Positions 33,487 through 46,404 of a stretch of DNA of 64,000 nucleotides are shown one piece after another. Source of the DNA: Anaeromyces robustus (lineage: Eukaryota; Neocallimastigomycota; Neocallimastigomycetes; Neocallimastigales; Neocallimastigaceae); NCBI GenBank assembly GCA_002104895.1, contig MCFG01000141.1, forward strand, positions 1-64,000, in the 5' to 3' direction. Under the pieces are notes generated by a model that worked only from the letters and a program-made list of their open reading frames with translations, was not told where the DNA came from and did no database searches. The position numbers and the translations under genes are program-made. Within the stretch, counting starts at the first letter, position 1. Each line of letters begins with the position of its first letter.

Positions 33487-33679
33487 AAAATTATAAAAAT
33501 AAATAATTTAAATAAATTATATATGATTTGATTAAAAAATAAAAATAAAATAAAAAAAAAAAAAAAAAATTGATTATATAAAAATTATTATAATAATCAG
33601 TATATTTTTAGCAAAATATAATATATTATTATTATTTGTATTTTTATTTTTATTTCTATTTTTATTCAATATAATAAAA
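32768..33679. other. Intergenic spacer with 44-nt poly(A)
   Basis: Region between two plus-strand genes with poly(A) at about 33239-33282, (AAAT)n near 33418-33485 and poly(A)/T runs. It contains the 3' end of the F-box gene and the promoter of the METTL25-like gene. No other feature seen. Confidence 0.6.
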
Positions 33680-33952
33680 ATGTCTTCAATATCAATACCT
33701 GAAAATTATAAAAATAAAGTTAATAATAAGAAAAGTTTGACTGAAGTTGTTAAAGATTATCTTAAAGATTTATATTCATTTATTACCCAGTATAAAAATG
33801 TTTGGAATTGGCATGTCGTAGATTTTTATATAAAAAATTGTTGGTATGATGAAACCATTATTCCTTCGGAATGGAGAATACTAAAAGATTGTACATTAGA
33901 TGAAATTTTAAGAATGACAAGTCTTCACGAAATTAAAGTAACTATATAATTG

Positions 33953-33983
<31 letters not shown>

Positions 33984-35137
33984 AAAAAAAAAAAAAAAAG
34001 AAAATTAAATTTTCAATTTACTATATTATTACATTCTTTAATAAAAAATAAAATGAAACAAAAAAAAAATTTTTTTTTTTTGATTAATTTAATATTAATA
34101 TTAATTATGTCATATATATCTTTATTTTAATGATAATTATAATAATAAAAAAAAGGAAGAATGGCCAGAATCTCTAAAAAAATATATTAAATTAACAAAA
34201 GAAATTTCACTAATAAGAAATCCAAAATTAATTAATTTAGAAAAGAATTTTACTATAGAAGATATTGAAAAAAATATTTTAATAGGAATGAATCCAAAGA
34301 AAATATATGAAGTAAATATAATACTTTATAATTATATTTTAATGCATTTATAGAATAGAAATTTATAAAATATTCAAAATATACAAATTTAAATATTATA
34401 ATATAATTAATAGAAAAAAAATTTTTTTTTTCTATTTTCCATAATAATATATAATATTTATTTATTTATTTATATATATATATATGTATATATAATTTTT
34501 TTTTTTTGTTAATTTTTTATCCTTATTCTTATATTATCTACTTTAAATATAATTAATAAAAATATATAAATTTTATTATTCTTAATATATATATATATTT
34601 TCCATCATTTATCTATTCTTTAATATAAGGTAAAAATTTTAGCAGCTTTAATTAATACAATAGCAAAATCAAACCATATTAATAATATATTAGATATTGG
34701 TGCAGGACAAGCATATCTTTCTTCTGTATTAGCTTATCAACATAATTTAAGAGTATTAGGAGTAGATTGTAATGAAATACAAATTTGTGGTGCTTCTACT
34801 CGTAATGAATATATCAAAAGAGCCTTAGCACATAATGAAAATAAAAATACAAATAATGATAAAAATGAAAATGAAAATGAAAATGAAAATGAAAATAAAG
34901 ATAAAATTAATAATAATATAAATAATGATAATGATAATAATGATGATGATGATAACAATAATAATTATCAATCAAAAAAAAAAAAAATTGGAAAATTATA
35001 TATGTGTAATCGTTTAGTAACAGAAAATGATACTTTTGCGTCTTTAATTGAAGAGATTACAAAACATGAAGAAATTATTGATCCTCATGAAACATGGTTA
35101 ACTTGTGGTTTACGTAAATAAAATAAAATAATTATAG

Positions 35138-35186
<49 letters not shown>

Positions 35187-35467
35187 TATTAAACTATTTT
35201 TATTAATATATATAATTTATTTTATTATTATTACTAATATTAACAATAATACAATTTTAATATTTATATGATATTAACATTAAAATATATATATATATAT
35301 ATTTATATATTATGAAACTTTTAGATGCATGTGGTGATTTAACACCTTCTATGATAAAACTCTTTCTTAAAGGAGCATCTAATGCCTTTGTTGGTATTGG
35401 ATGTTGTTATAATTTATTAACAGAAGAAGATCATGGTAAATATAAATATTATATATTATATATTATA

Positions 35468-35506
<39 letters not shown>

Positions 35507-36247
35507 CGTAATTTTTATTTTTTCATTATTATCATATTCACATTATTAATATTAATAAAAAAAAATTTTTTTTTATATATATTTTTATAAATAATAAAAT
35601 AAAATAAAATAAATAAATAATATATACATATAATATATAATATTTTTGTAGAAGATAATGAAAAAGGTTTCCCATTAAGTGAATTTTCAAATAATTGTGG
35701 ATATCAACTTGGCCCAGCAGCAAAAATGATTGCATGTCAAGTAACACCAAAATGGATTACTCAACCTAATATTAGTGAAACTTTTAAAAAACATTTCTAT
35801 AGAGCAATCTTACAAGTAATTATATTTGAAAATAAATTATTAAATGAAGAAGAATTAAATAATCAAATTATTATTGGTAGAATAAGAAAACAACATATGA
35901 AATCTTTTAAAGCTTATGCTACTGAAGCTCTTAAACGATTAAAAGTTAGTACAGAAAAAATTGAAGCACTTGATTTTGAATCTTATCTTGAAAGATATAA
36001 AGAAAGACAAGGTGAAATTATAGCAGCATGGGCTTTACGAACTTTAATTTCTAATGCTATTGAAAGTTTAATATTAACAGATCGTTGGTTATACTTTGAA
36101 GAACAATCTCGTATACTTCAAGAATCTACAAAAGATCATATTATAGAAACTCATCTTTTCCCATTATTTGATCAAATTACAAGTCCAAGAAATATGGTTT
36201 TAATTGCTATAAAAAAATTTCAAACTAAAAAACAAAAAATTTTATAA
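33680..36247 (+). CDS. METTL25/METTL25B-type methyltransferase-like protein
   Basis: Five exons, 33680-33937, 34156-34311, 34630-35113, 35325-35435 and 35652-36247, all GT-AG and in phase, give 534 aa. An N-terminal helical region is followed by the SAM-binding core with ILDIGAGQAYLS (about residues 155-166), an acidic LGVDCNE at the end of strand 2, then HACGDL at the exon 3/4 junction, GIGCCYNLL, GFPLS, and near the C-terminus SPRNMVLIAIKKF. These are the conserved landmarks of METTL25/RRNAD1 proteins in their usual order. An Asn/Glu/Asp low-complexity insertion (GAAAAT repeats at about 34863-34890) lies inside the catalytic domain after strand 2. Family members are thought to methylate RNA or protein. 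I see no signal peptide, so a cytosolic or nuclear place is expected. Confident on family, not on substrate. Confidence 0.85.
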
Positions 36248-36894
36248 AAAATATAAATAAATATAAAATAAATGAAGATAATAATAATCTAAAATAATAT
36301 ATATATATATATATATAATGTATATATAATAATAGAAAATTATTTATTTATTTTTTTTTTTTAAAAAAAAAAATTAATATTTATTATAATAGTACTATCA
36401 GTAATTAAAAAAAAAAAAATTTTTTTTAATAATAATAATAATAAATTACAATTATTAATTTCATAATTTCATAAAACAAAACATAGACTAGTTTTTATTA
36501 AAAATATACCTCTTTTTTTTTTTTTTTCTCAAAAATTTATATATAAATATAATTTATGAAAACTATAGATAATTAATAATAAATAAAAATAAAAATAAAA
36601 ATAATAATAAAATAAAATAAAATAAAATCTTTTATTTATGAATATTTTTTATTTTTTATTTTTTATTTTTTATTTGTTTTATGTTTGTTTGTTTGTTTTA
36701 TTTTTCATATATTCTATATTTATATAGAAAATTAATAATTCATTTTTCAATAAAATATAATAAAACAATATTGTTGTTGGTATATTTGTTTATATATATA
36801 TAATGAAAAAAAAAAAATTAGAAAAAAAAAAAAAAAAAGGAATCTATAAATATATATTACATTTATATATATATATATATATGTATATTCACTT
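36248..36894. other. Spacer between convergent genes
   Basis: The 3' ends of the METTL25-like (plus) and WDR60-like (minus) genes face each other here. It contains TA runs, (AATAAAATAAAAT)-like sequence and a TTTGTTTG run near 36680. No gene or RNA seen. Confidence 0.6.
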
Positions 36895-38154
36895 TTAAAT
36901 ATTTTCTATATTTTTAAATTGTTCATTAAATTTTTCTTCTTCATCGATAACCATTTCCGATAAATCTTCTCTTAATTTATATAAAAATATACTTCCATTT
37001 GACCATCCAACTGTAAGAATGGAACAATTATTTTCTTTACTTTCAGATTTTGATATAGAAAAACTTACAATACTTAAATCTCTTGTAATTTCTTTTCCAA
37101 CAATATCTTCACATGTTAATATACATGAATAATAAGGATCAATTTCAGATTCTAATAAATCAAATACATGTAAAACATTGGAATTACAAAGAACAAAGAA
37201 AACAAATGGTCGATCTTTTGACCAACAAATTTGTTGTATACTATCTTTTCTTTTTGAAGATGAAGAGGAAGAAGAAGATGATGATGATGAAGAAGAAGAA
37301 TTAATTTTCCATTCATATAATGAATTAGAATAAAGTGAAGAATAAAGGGCTACAATAGAATTATTATAACCTACTAAAAATAAATCAGGATTAAATGGTG
37401 AACAATTAAATGCTGTTATTTTTAATAAACAAGAATGTTCATGAAAATTAGATGATTTATGAAAATTTGAAAGAGATTTTTTTGAATCTTCATTTATATT
37501 ATTCTTATTATTTTTTTCATTGTTATTTTCATTTTCATTTGGATTATATGAATAATTTTCGGTAATTTGATCTTGATCTAATTCTAATTGATAGGTAAAA
37601 CTTTCATTAATGGTATATTGTTTAGGGTAACATGCTTCACCAAATCGTGATTCTTGATAGATTTCACCAAAATTTGTACATATTATAATTCTTCCATTAG
37701 ATAATAAGCATGAATTATTAACAGATAAATTTGAATTATGCCTATATTATAAAAAAAATAAATAAATAAATAAATATAATTATTATAATAAAAAATTTTA
37801 GCTAATTTTTCTATTATATAAAAATTTAATATTATTATAATTAACAAAATTATCTTTTTTTTCTTTCAACAATTAATTATAATAACATAAATAAATTCAT
37901 ATTTTATTTCATCTATATACCATTGTTTTTTCCCTATTTTTATATAATTTCCTGAAATTAATCTTATTTTACTATTATAATTTAAACCATAATCATATTC
38001 GAATAAATTAATACTTGAATCCTCTGATATTTTTATTGCAGTCTAATTTATTTATTAATAATAATAATAATAATAATAATAAATTATATTATATATATAA
38101 ATATGTAACATTAAGATATAAATGTTAATTAATAACAATAACAATAATAATAAT

Positions 38155-38188
<34 letters not shown>

Positions 38189-38288
38189 TTTGTTTCTTTT
38201 TTTTTTAATTATCTTATTACCCATATTTTTGCTAAACCAGATTGATCAATAGACATTAACTGAAAGGTTTGATTATTATTATTATTAC

Positions 38289-38319
<31 letters not shown>

Positions 38320-39146
38320 ATCAGTAATTTCATTAATCTCTTTAGTACTACCATAATTATTATTTTTTTCTATATAATAGGTATCGGAATCGTTAGATTC
38401 ATTAATGATTAAAATATTTTGTATTGGATTTTCATGATTTATTTTATCATTATTAAAGGTTCCAATGGTAGAGTAACATGGGAAATATAAATAATAATTT
38501 CTTATTATTGATTGATCTTCCTTTATAACTATTTTTTCATCATAATTATCTATATCCCAAAGACATAAATTACCATTTTTACTTCCACCTATAACATATT
38601 GCTCAGATAAATCACAATATTTACAACATGTTAATTCACATTCACATAATAATACTCTTTTTTAAAAAAAAAATTATAAAATAGAAAATATATAAAATAT
38701 AAAAAGAAAAGAGAGAGAAATAGAAAAAAAAATTAGAATTTATAATATAACATATTTATATATATATAACAAAAATAAATAAATAAAATTTTAAGCATGT
38801 TTTTAGAATATATAATAAATAAATATACTTACTTTATTGGTAAAGAATCATTATTATAATTAAATATAGTAATCATATCATTATATTTAAATCTTGAAAA
38901 GGTATTATTTAATGTTTTTTCATTACTATCTTGAACACTAGACCAATGTATGAATATTATTTTAGAAGAATTCGATGAAAAATTAATATAAAGAGGTTTT
39001 CTTCCTTTTACAATTTCTAATTTTTGTAATATAATAAATCCTTCCGTAAACCAATAATTTGTTGATTCTATAAAATCTTTTCTATTTTCTAAAGATGATT
39101 TAGAATCTGATTCCAGTATTTTTTCCATGAGCTTTTTTATTTTATT

Positions 39147-39177
<31 letters not shown>

Positions 39178-41322
39178 TAATCAATTGGATTTATATATAT
39201 ATATAATTATTTTTATAGAATAATTTAAAAAAAAATGTTTTAATACGTTTAATAATATTTTATTTATAATTATTTAAAATAAATGTATAATATAATGATA
39301 TTTATTTTTTATGATTATTAAAATCTTTTATATAATTATTTTTATTTTCATTTTATATATATTTATATACTTTTTAATATATATTAATAATAATTATAAT
39401 AATTTCACGTAATACTATTATTAGAAAAATTTTTTTTTTTTTTTTTTTTTTTTTACATTTAACTTACATTTGATGATCTCTTTAAAAAAGATTTTAATGA
39501 TTTCATATTAACTGATTTTAATTGATTTTCTTGAGATATTTTCATGGAAAAATAATCTACATCTTTTTTAAGCCATGGTAAAGATGGTTCACCTGATCCA
39601 CAATCTGTAAGATATTGAGAAGTAGCTTGAATATATTTATCTTGAACATTCCAATCATCTGTTTGTTGTTCTGTTGACATTAATTCATCATTAGTTTGAA
39701 CAGCAACCTTGATTTTTTTAATATATATATATATATATATATATTAACATATATTAAATAAATTATTTATAATAAAAAATTATAAATTAATATATATAAA
39801 TTCAAAATAAAATAAAATAAATATATATATATATATATATATTTTATAACTATATAATTATATATTTATATATTTATATATTTAACATTTTATATTTTAA
39901 TACTTGAAATATACCTGAACTGTATTTGAATTTCCAAAATTTCTTATATATAATTCATATTCAGACACAGGAGGATGATCAAAAATTACATAATCAACAA
40001 TATCAAAATTAATAAAATTACTTAAATCCTATATTTAATATATTAATTTATTATATTATTTGTTAAAAAAAATTAAAATAAAATAAAATGAAAATAAATT
40101 ATTTATTTTTTTTTTTTTTTTAATTTTAATTATTAATTATTATATATAATATTTTACTTTTTGACGTTTAAGTAATTTATTCATTTTAGAACTTTGTAAA
40201 TATTTCTTTCTTGAAGTATTAAAATCAATTACAATTTGATCAGGTAATTTTTCTTCATTAACTTTTGCTTCTGATTCTAAAATAAATACAATATAATTTT
40301 AATTAATAAAACTCTCATTTTTTTATTTTTATATTTAAACATATTATTATACAAAAATAAAAAAATAAAAAAAAACATGAACCTTTAAATGGTAATGACA
40401 TATGTAATGAATAACTACTTTCTTTTTCTTCGTAATCTTCTTCAGAATCCTCTTTTTCATAAAATAACTTTTCATTTTCTTCATTCATAGCTTGAACAAG
40501 CTTATATACATAAAATTAAATATAATAACAATAATAATAATGTTAATTAAATTAATTATTATTATTAATATGAGGTTTATTAATATATTGATATGCTTTG
40601 TAATCATATTAATATATTATAAATTCCTTATTATTTATACCTGATTCATTTCCTCAGCATCAATTTCCTTGTTGTTTTATATTTTAGATATAAATAAGTG
40701 ATACATTATATTTAAAACAATTATAATAAAAATAATAATAATAAAATATATAAAAAAAAGTAAAACATTAAAAAAAAATTTTTTTTTTTTCATTTTATTT
40801 AAAAGATATTCTAATTTTCAAATTATTGTTTTTAATAATTTTATAAAAAAAAGAATATAATATATTATATATTAGAAGTGGATTAATTTACTTCAAAATC
40901 ATCATCATAGGCATCTTCCGTATATTCTGTAATATTTTCAGTTTTTTCAATATTAATATCTAAGTATTTTTTTTTTTTTTATTTTATTATTTAAACTATT
41001 TTTCAACTTTTTTTTTTTTATAATTATAGTATTAAACTATATAGAAAACATAATTATAATAAAATATCATAATAATTAAAATAATAGTTACCTTGTGAAC
41101 TATTTTTTATATATCCATCTTTATCATAATGATCTTCTAATTCATTTTTCTATTGTTTGTTGTATTAATATTTTATTATATAATAGTAAAGATTCAAAAA
41201 TACATAATTAATTTAATTAATATTTTATTAAATATATATCTTGTTTAATATTATTTTTTTCATTTTTAAAGTACTTTATTAGATATATTTAATCCTATAG
41301 TAATTTTTCGTGAATGGTTCAT
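36895..41322 (-). CDS. WDR60/DYNC2I1-like dynein-2 intermediate chain
   Basis: Twelve exons: 41322-41275, 41149-41092, 40959-40892, 40667-40641, 40500-40383, 40276-40158, 40028-39915, 39707-39468, 39131-38833, 38656-38221, 38042-37921, 37741-36895. All reading phases agree, giving 831 aa. The N-terminus is acidic with a YDDDFE motif (exon 3) and an EEDYEE run. Exons 7-8 encode PPVSEYELYIRNFGNSNTVQ followed by a QTND..TEQQTDDW segment, resembling the conserved central block of WDR60 (SEYE.Y.R.FG.SNT.Q..VQTNED). The C-terminal half holds diverged WD repeats (GSKNGNLCLWDI; FLVGYNNSIVALY; VGWSNGSIFLYKL) with Asn- and Ser-rich insertions. The family is an intermediate chain of the IFT dynein motor that runs retrograde transport in flagella, which suits flagellated zoospores. 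The first two exons and the exon 5 donor (G|GTTCAT) are the least certain parts. Confidence 0.7.
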
Positions 41323-41918
41323 AATTTTTTTTTTTATTTAATAATGTCTATAATGTTTTCTTCTATATTTATAAATTATTTCTTTTAATTTTTTTATTTC
41401 TTAAAAATATAATAAATTAGTTTTTATGAAGTAACAAAATATTTTTTTTTTCATTTTAGAAATTATTAATCAATATTTAATTAAAAGATATATAATTTTT
41501 TAATATTAATTATAGTTAATTATAATTAAAAAAAATTTTTTTAATTAAGAAAAATTATATTTTTTTCATATAAGAGGTATAATCTTAGTTTAGTTGTTTT
41601 TCATATTGAAATTTTTTTATTTCTTCTATATGATATTTTATTTTATCTTATTTGCATATATATAATTATTAATATATTATTTTTCATTAAAATAACATTT
41701 ATAAATTTTCTATTTTAATGATTTTTATATATAAAATATATAGCAATTATTTTGTTTTATTAAGCAAAATTTTTTTTTTTTTTTTTTTTTAGAAATAAAT
41801 TATTAATCTTCAGTATTTAATTAAAAATATTTTTATATTAATTAAAATTTATTTATCTTTATATTTTACTGGTTTTTATTTTTTTTAGTATCATTTTTTT
41901 TCATTATGTGTTTTTTTT

Positions 41919-41974
41919 ATGATTCATGTATTTTAATATTTAAATTCAATAAAGTTGACGTACAAATTGTGTGC

Positions 41975-42007
<33 letters not shown>
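41919..42007 (+). mobile_element. Retroelement 3' end (copy A) with poly(A) tail
   Basis: A 59-bp segment ends GTGTGCCAT and is followed by 30 A residues, with an AATAAA signal at 41948-41953, 25 nt before the tail. A copy about 93 % identical (55 of 59) lies in opposite orientation at 59506-59565 and also ends in an A-run. A shared 3' end joined to poly(A) at two unlinked places is the mark of a SINE, LINE or retrocopied 3' UTR. The 5' limits and target duplications could not be resolved in the AT-rich flanks. Confidence 0.6.
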
Positions 42008-42010
<3 letters not shown>

Positions 42011-43865
42011 ATATTTTTTAATTAATAAATTTATTTTTATTTTATTTTTAATTAAATAAAAAGAAGAAAAGTTTTTTCATGAAAGTATATTATCTCTGTT
42101 GTTCTACATATCGTTTTTTTTTTTTTTTTTTTTATTATTATTATTACATTTTATTTTTCTTTACTATTATATAAATATAATAATAATTATTAATATTGTT
42201 TTCATTAAAAAAAATATTTTTATAATCATTTTTAATACATTTTTATCATAATTAAAAGAAATGAAAAAAAAAAAAATTCTTTATATTATTATTTACACTC
42301 CGATAAATGAATTAAGAACATTGTACAACATCAAATTATATGTATAAAAAAAGAACAAAAAGAAAAAATATAATACTAATTTGTCAAACCTAAAAAAGAA
42401 AAAATAATGTGTATAAAAAAAAAATGTAACAATAAAAATATATTGTATTGTTTTTTTTTTTTTTTCTTTAATAAAAGTATTTATAAATTTATATTTGTAA
42501 TAAAAACATTTAATAACAAAAGATAATAAAGATAATATAATTAATACAATTAATACAATTAATAATTTATTTTTTATTTTAGTTTGTTTTATTATATATT
42601 TTTATTATATATATTACATATTTTTATATTTTTATTATATATATCATATATTTTATATATCTTATCTATACATTAGTTTTTTTTAAAATAATATAATTCA
42701 ATTATTCAGATATGCTGCTGTTATATTTATACTACATATATGCTTTTTTTATAAATCTAATAAAAGTATTTATAAATCTTTATTTGAAATAAAATAAATA
42801 TCATTATTATAGTAAAACTTAATTATTATTTAATAGATTTTGAAAGTATTGAAGAATCTTATTTACTATGTAATTATTTTTATTTTTTATAATTATTTAA
42901 AAAAATAATTTATAAAATCTTGGTTATTTTCTATAATATTATAGGTTAGGTTATTATATCATATGTTTAATTAAATATGAAAATTTATTAAAATTTTTTA
43001 GTCACATAAATTAATGTTCAATATCATAGATCAATGTTATTTAGTAATAAAAACGGCAATAAAGTATAATATAATTCTAAATTAAAAAAAAAAAAAAAGA
43101 AGAAATACTTTTAATCTATTTTAAATATAAAATTTAGGGATAATTTTATTAATTTATTTATTATATTAGAATAAATTAAAAAAGGAAAAAATAAATTATT
43201 TTTTTTTAATATGCAGACTATTCATTTAACAATTTTTTTTTTCTTAATTATTAAGGGAAATAAAAGAATGAATATAAAATATTAATAAAAATATATTATA
43301 TTATATATTATATTATATTAAATATATATTTAAATTATATAAAATACAAAATGAATAAAACTATTAAAAAAAAAAAAAGAAAAGAAAAAAGAAAAAAGAA
43401 AAAAGAAAAATAAATTAATACATGATTACATAATATTTTATAATAATTTTTAATAGAAGAAATTGTAACAAAAAGCAATTGTGATGTAATAAAACAATAA
43501 TAACTAAAGTAAATATTTAATATTAAATAATAATCATACATTAAACAAAATATAAAAAATAATAGATTTAATAGTAAATATTTAATAAAAGTAATAATTA
43601 AATAAAGTGAATATTGACATAAAATATAAAGTAATTATTATATATTAATGTAAATAATAATCTTGCATAATTATAAATATATATATATATATAGAATAAA
43701 TAATAAAATACCATACCTAATGGTAATTAATAATAATATTCTTTTTTTCATTTTTTTTATTCAATAATTATTCATTTAATAATATTAAGGTAAATATTAA
43801 AATAATTATTAATTAATATACAACTTAATATTAAAAATAAAAATATATTTGTTAATATATTGGAT

Positions 43866-43975
43866 AAGATTAATATTAAAAAAGGAATTATAAAGATTTA
43901 CATTATAAAAGGAATTATAAAAATTAATATTATAAAAGGTACTATAAAGATTAGTATTATTAAAGGAATTACAAA
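43866..43975. repeat. Degenerate 33-bp tandem repeat, about 4 copies
   Basis: Units of the type AAAGGAATTATAAAGATTAA-TATTATA repeated about four times with point changes. Non-coding. Confidence 0.7.
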
Positions 43976-44699
43976 GAAAGTGTATTTTAGATTAAAAAAA
44001 AAAAACAAATAGGTTTTTTGATTTCTGTAAAAAAGTTTAAATAAATATAGAATAAAATTTAAACTTTCAAATTGAAAACCATTGGAAATTATATTTATTA
44101 ATTCTAAATCACATATATATATTATATATTATATTTAATTATTATATATTATATAATACATATTATATTATAATGAAAAAAATTAAAAGTATAATAATTT
44201 TGTCAAAAATTGTAAACTATATAAATTAAAATATTTAATAATAAATATTATTTTTTTTTAGTGATTTTCTATATTTGTTTCAAAAAAAAAAAAAGCAATT
44301 ATATTAATAATAAAAACAATAATTTATTTTTATATCTAATTATTATATATTTATATAATTATATATAAATATTTAATATAAACATTACTTATATTTCATA
44401 TTATTATCTATAAGTAATAATTTTCTAGTAGTTTTTATTATTTTATTATTAATCATGCTATTTAGTTATATAATTAATTACTATTTATTTAATAATAAAA
44501 ATTATCTTAGGTCATGTTTAAAATTCATTTTTTTTATATTTATACCGTTAATATGTTTAATATTTAATATGGACATATTAATTTTTGTTACATCAAAAAT
44601 TAAAAAAAAAGTAAAATTGGCGTAAATGTTAATATTTATAATATAATATCTTTATTATTTTTAATTAAAATTAAAAAAAATTTTAATCTTGTATTCATT

Positions 44700-44737
<38 letters not shown>

Positions 44738-46404
44738 ATTCCGTTAGTTTTTTTTTATATTATATTTTAAATATGAATATTATAATATATTATGTTATAA
44801 TATATTTAATATATATAAATAAATTATTTTATTTTTCCATATATATTATAATATATTTTTTAATATTTTAAAAACTTTAATTAATTGTTCTGTTTAACAT
44901 ATTTTTATTATACAATTTGCGGTCTATTAAAAAAAATTTTTATTTTAATATAAAAATTAAAAATATATTAAAAGAAATATATACAGATAACTAATAATAT
45001 ATATAGAGTATATTATTTTTATTAATTTTTATTATTGTTATTATTATTATTACTTAAATGTATGGATGTTTAATTTAAAAAGTAAAAAAAAAAAAAATGT
45101 ATATATAAAACATTAATAAGAAAACAAAAATGTATATATAAAACTTAACTATAGTTAAATAATATATAGTTAATAAATGAATTATTGTACATATATAACA
45201 TATATAAAAACACTTAAGTTATATAGTTATATAAATAAAAATTTAATATTAATTATATATAAGGAAAAGCTAATTTTTAATAGCCTAATAATATAAAGGA
45301 TAAATGAAATTTATCTAATTATCCTATTATTTATTATAACTTATTATTATTTATTTACTATTTACTTACTATTTTTTTTTTTTTTTAATTATTTATTATT
45401 TTTTACCTATTTATTAATCTAAATATTAAAAAAAATGTAATATTAAAAAATTTTGTACATTTTTATTTTAATATATTTAATAATTACCAGTTACTATAAA
45501 AAGTAATTGTATATATATTAAATTTTTAAATATGATTATTATTTTTATATATAATAAATGATTTAACCAATCATATTTTTGAAATCTATAATATTTTGGT
45601 ATATTTTTACTTCTTAAATTATTATTTAATTAAAAAGTATTTTATTTTTTTACTGTTATACAAAATATATTTAAAATATAAACAATTCATACTAAATACA
45701 TAATATATTGCAGTATATTGTAATATATTGAAATTATAAATATTAATAACAATATAATAATATTAATAATAAATGAAATATATAAAATAATATATATAAA
45801 AATTCAATAAAATATATATTTTATTATTTAATATATTAATATATTAAATAATAATATATAATAATATAATAAATATAATAATTATTATAATTTTTTTTTA
45901 AAAAAAAAATAGAAATAAAAAAAAACAAAAGTTTCTTTTTTTTATTCTTCTTTTTTATTTTATTAAAATTTTTTATATCAATAATTTTAATGAAAGTTAT
46001 AGACAAATATCAAATTAGATTTTTGATACAGTTTATTTAAATATTTTATATAACAAAGAGTTAAAGTTATTATTTACTGTAAATAAAATTTTATCAATAT
46101 AATAATATAATAAATAAATATCTTTTAATTTATATGAAGACGTTTATTAATTAACAATTCAAAATTGGTTAAATAACAATAATAATAACAATAATAATAA
46201 TAATAATAATAATAAAAATATCATTATATTTAATAAATTCAATAAATGTATTTTATTCTTTTTAATACCATAAAATTGTAAATATTTTTAAAAAGAATAA
46301 ATTTAATTATATATCATTTGTAAAATAAAAAAATAAATATATAAATATATAAATAAATAAAGAATTTACTTTTAATTCATTTAAGAAAAGAGTAATTATA
46401 AAAA

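Larger units (their letters stand above)
41323..46404. other. 5-kb spacer, extremely AT-rich
   Basis: Separates the divergent WDR60-like and LRR genes. It holds the poly(A)-tailed repeat at 41919-42007, poly(T)/poly(A) runs, and a degenerate 33-bp tandem repeat at 43866-43975. The short frames at 43335-43541 (minus) and 44689-44871 (plus) are Phe/Leu/Ile/Tyr-rich low complexity. No gene supported. Confidence 0.5.
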
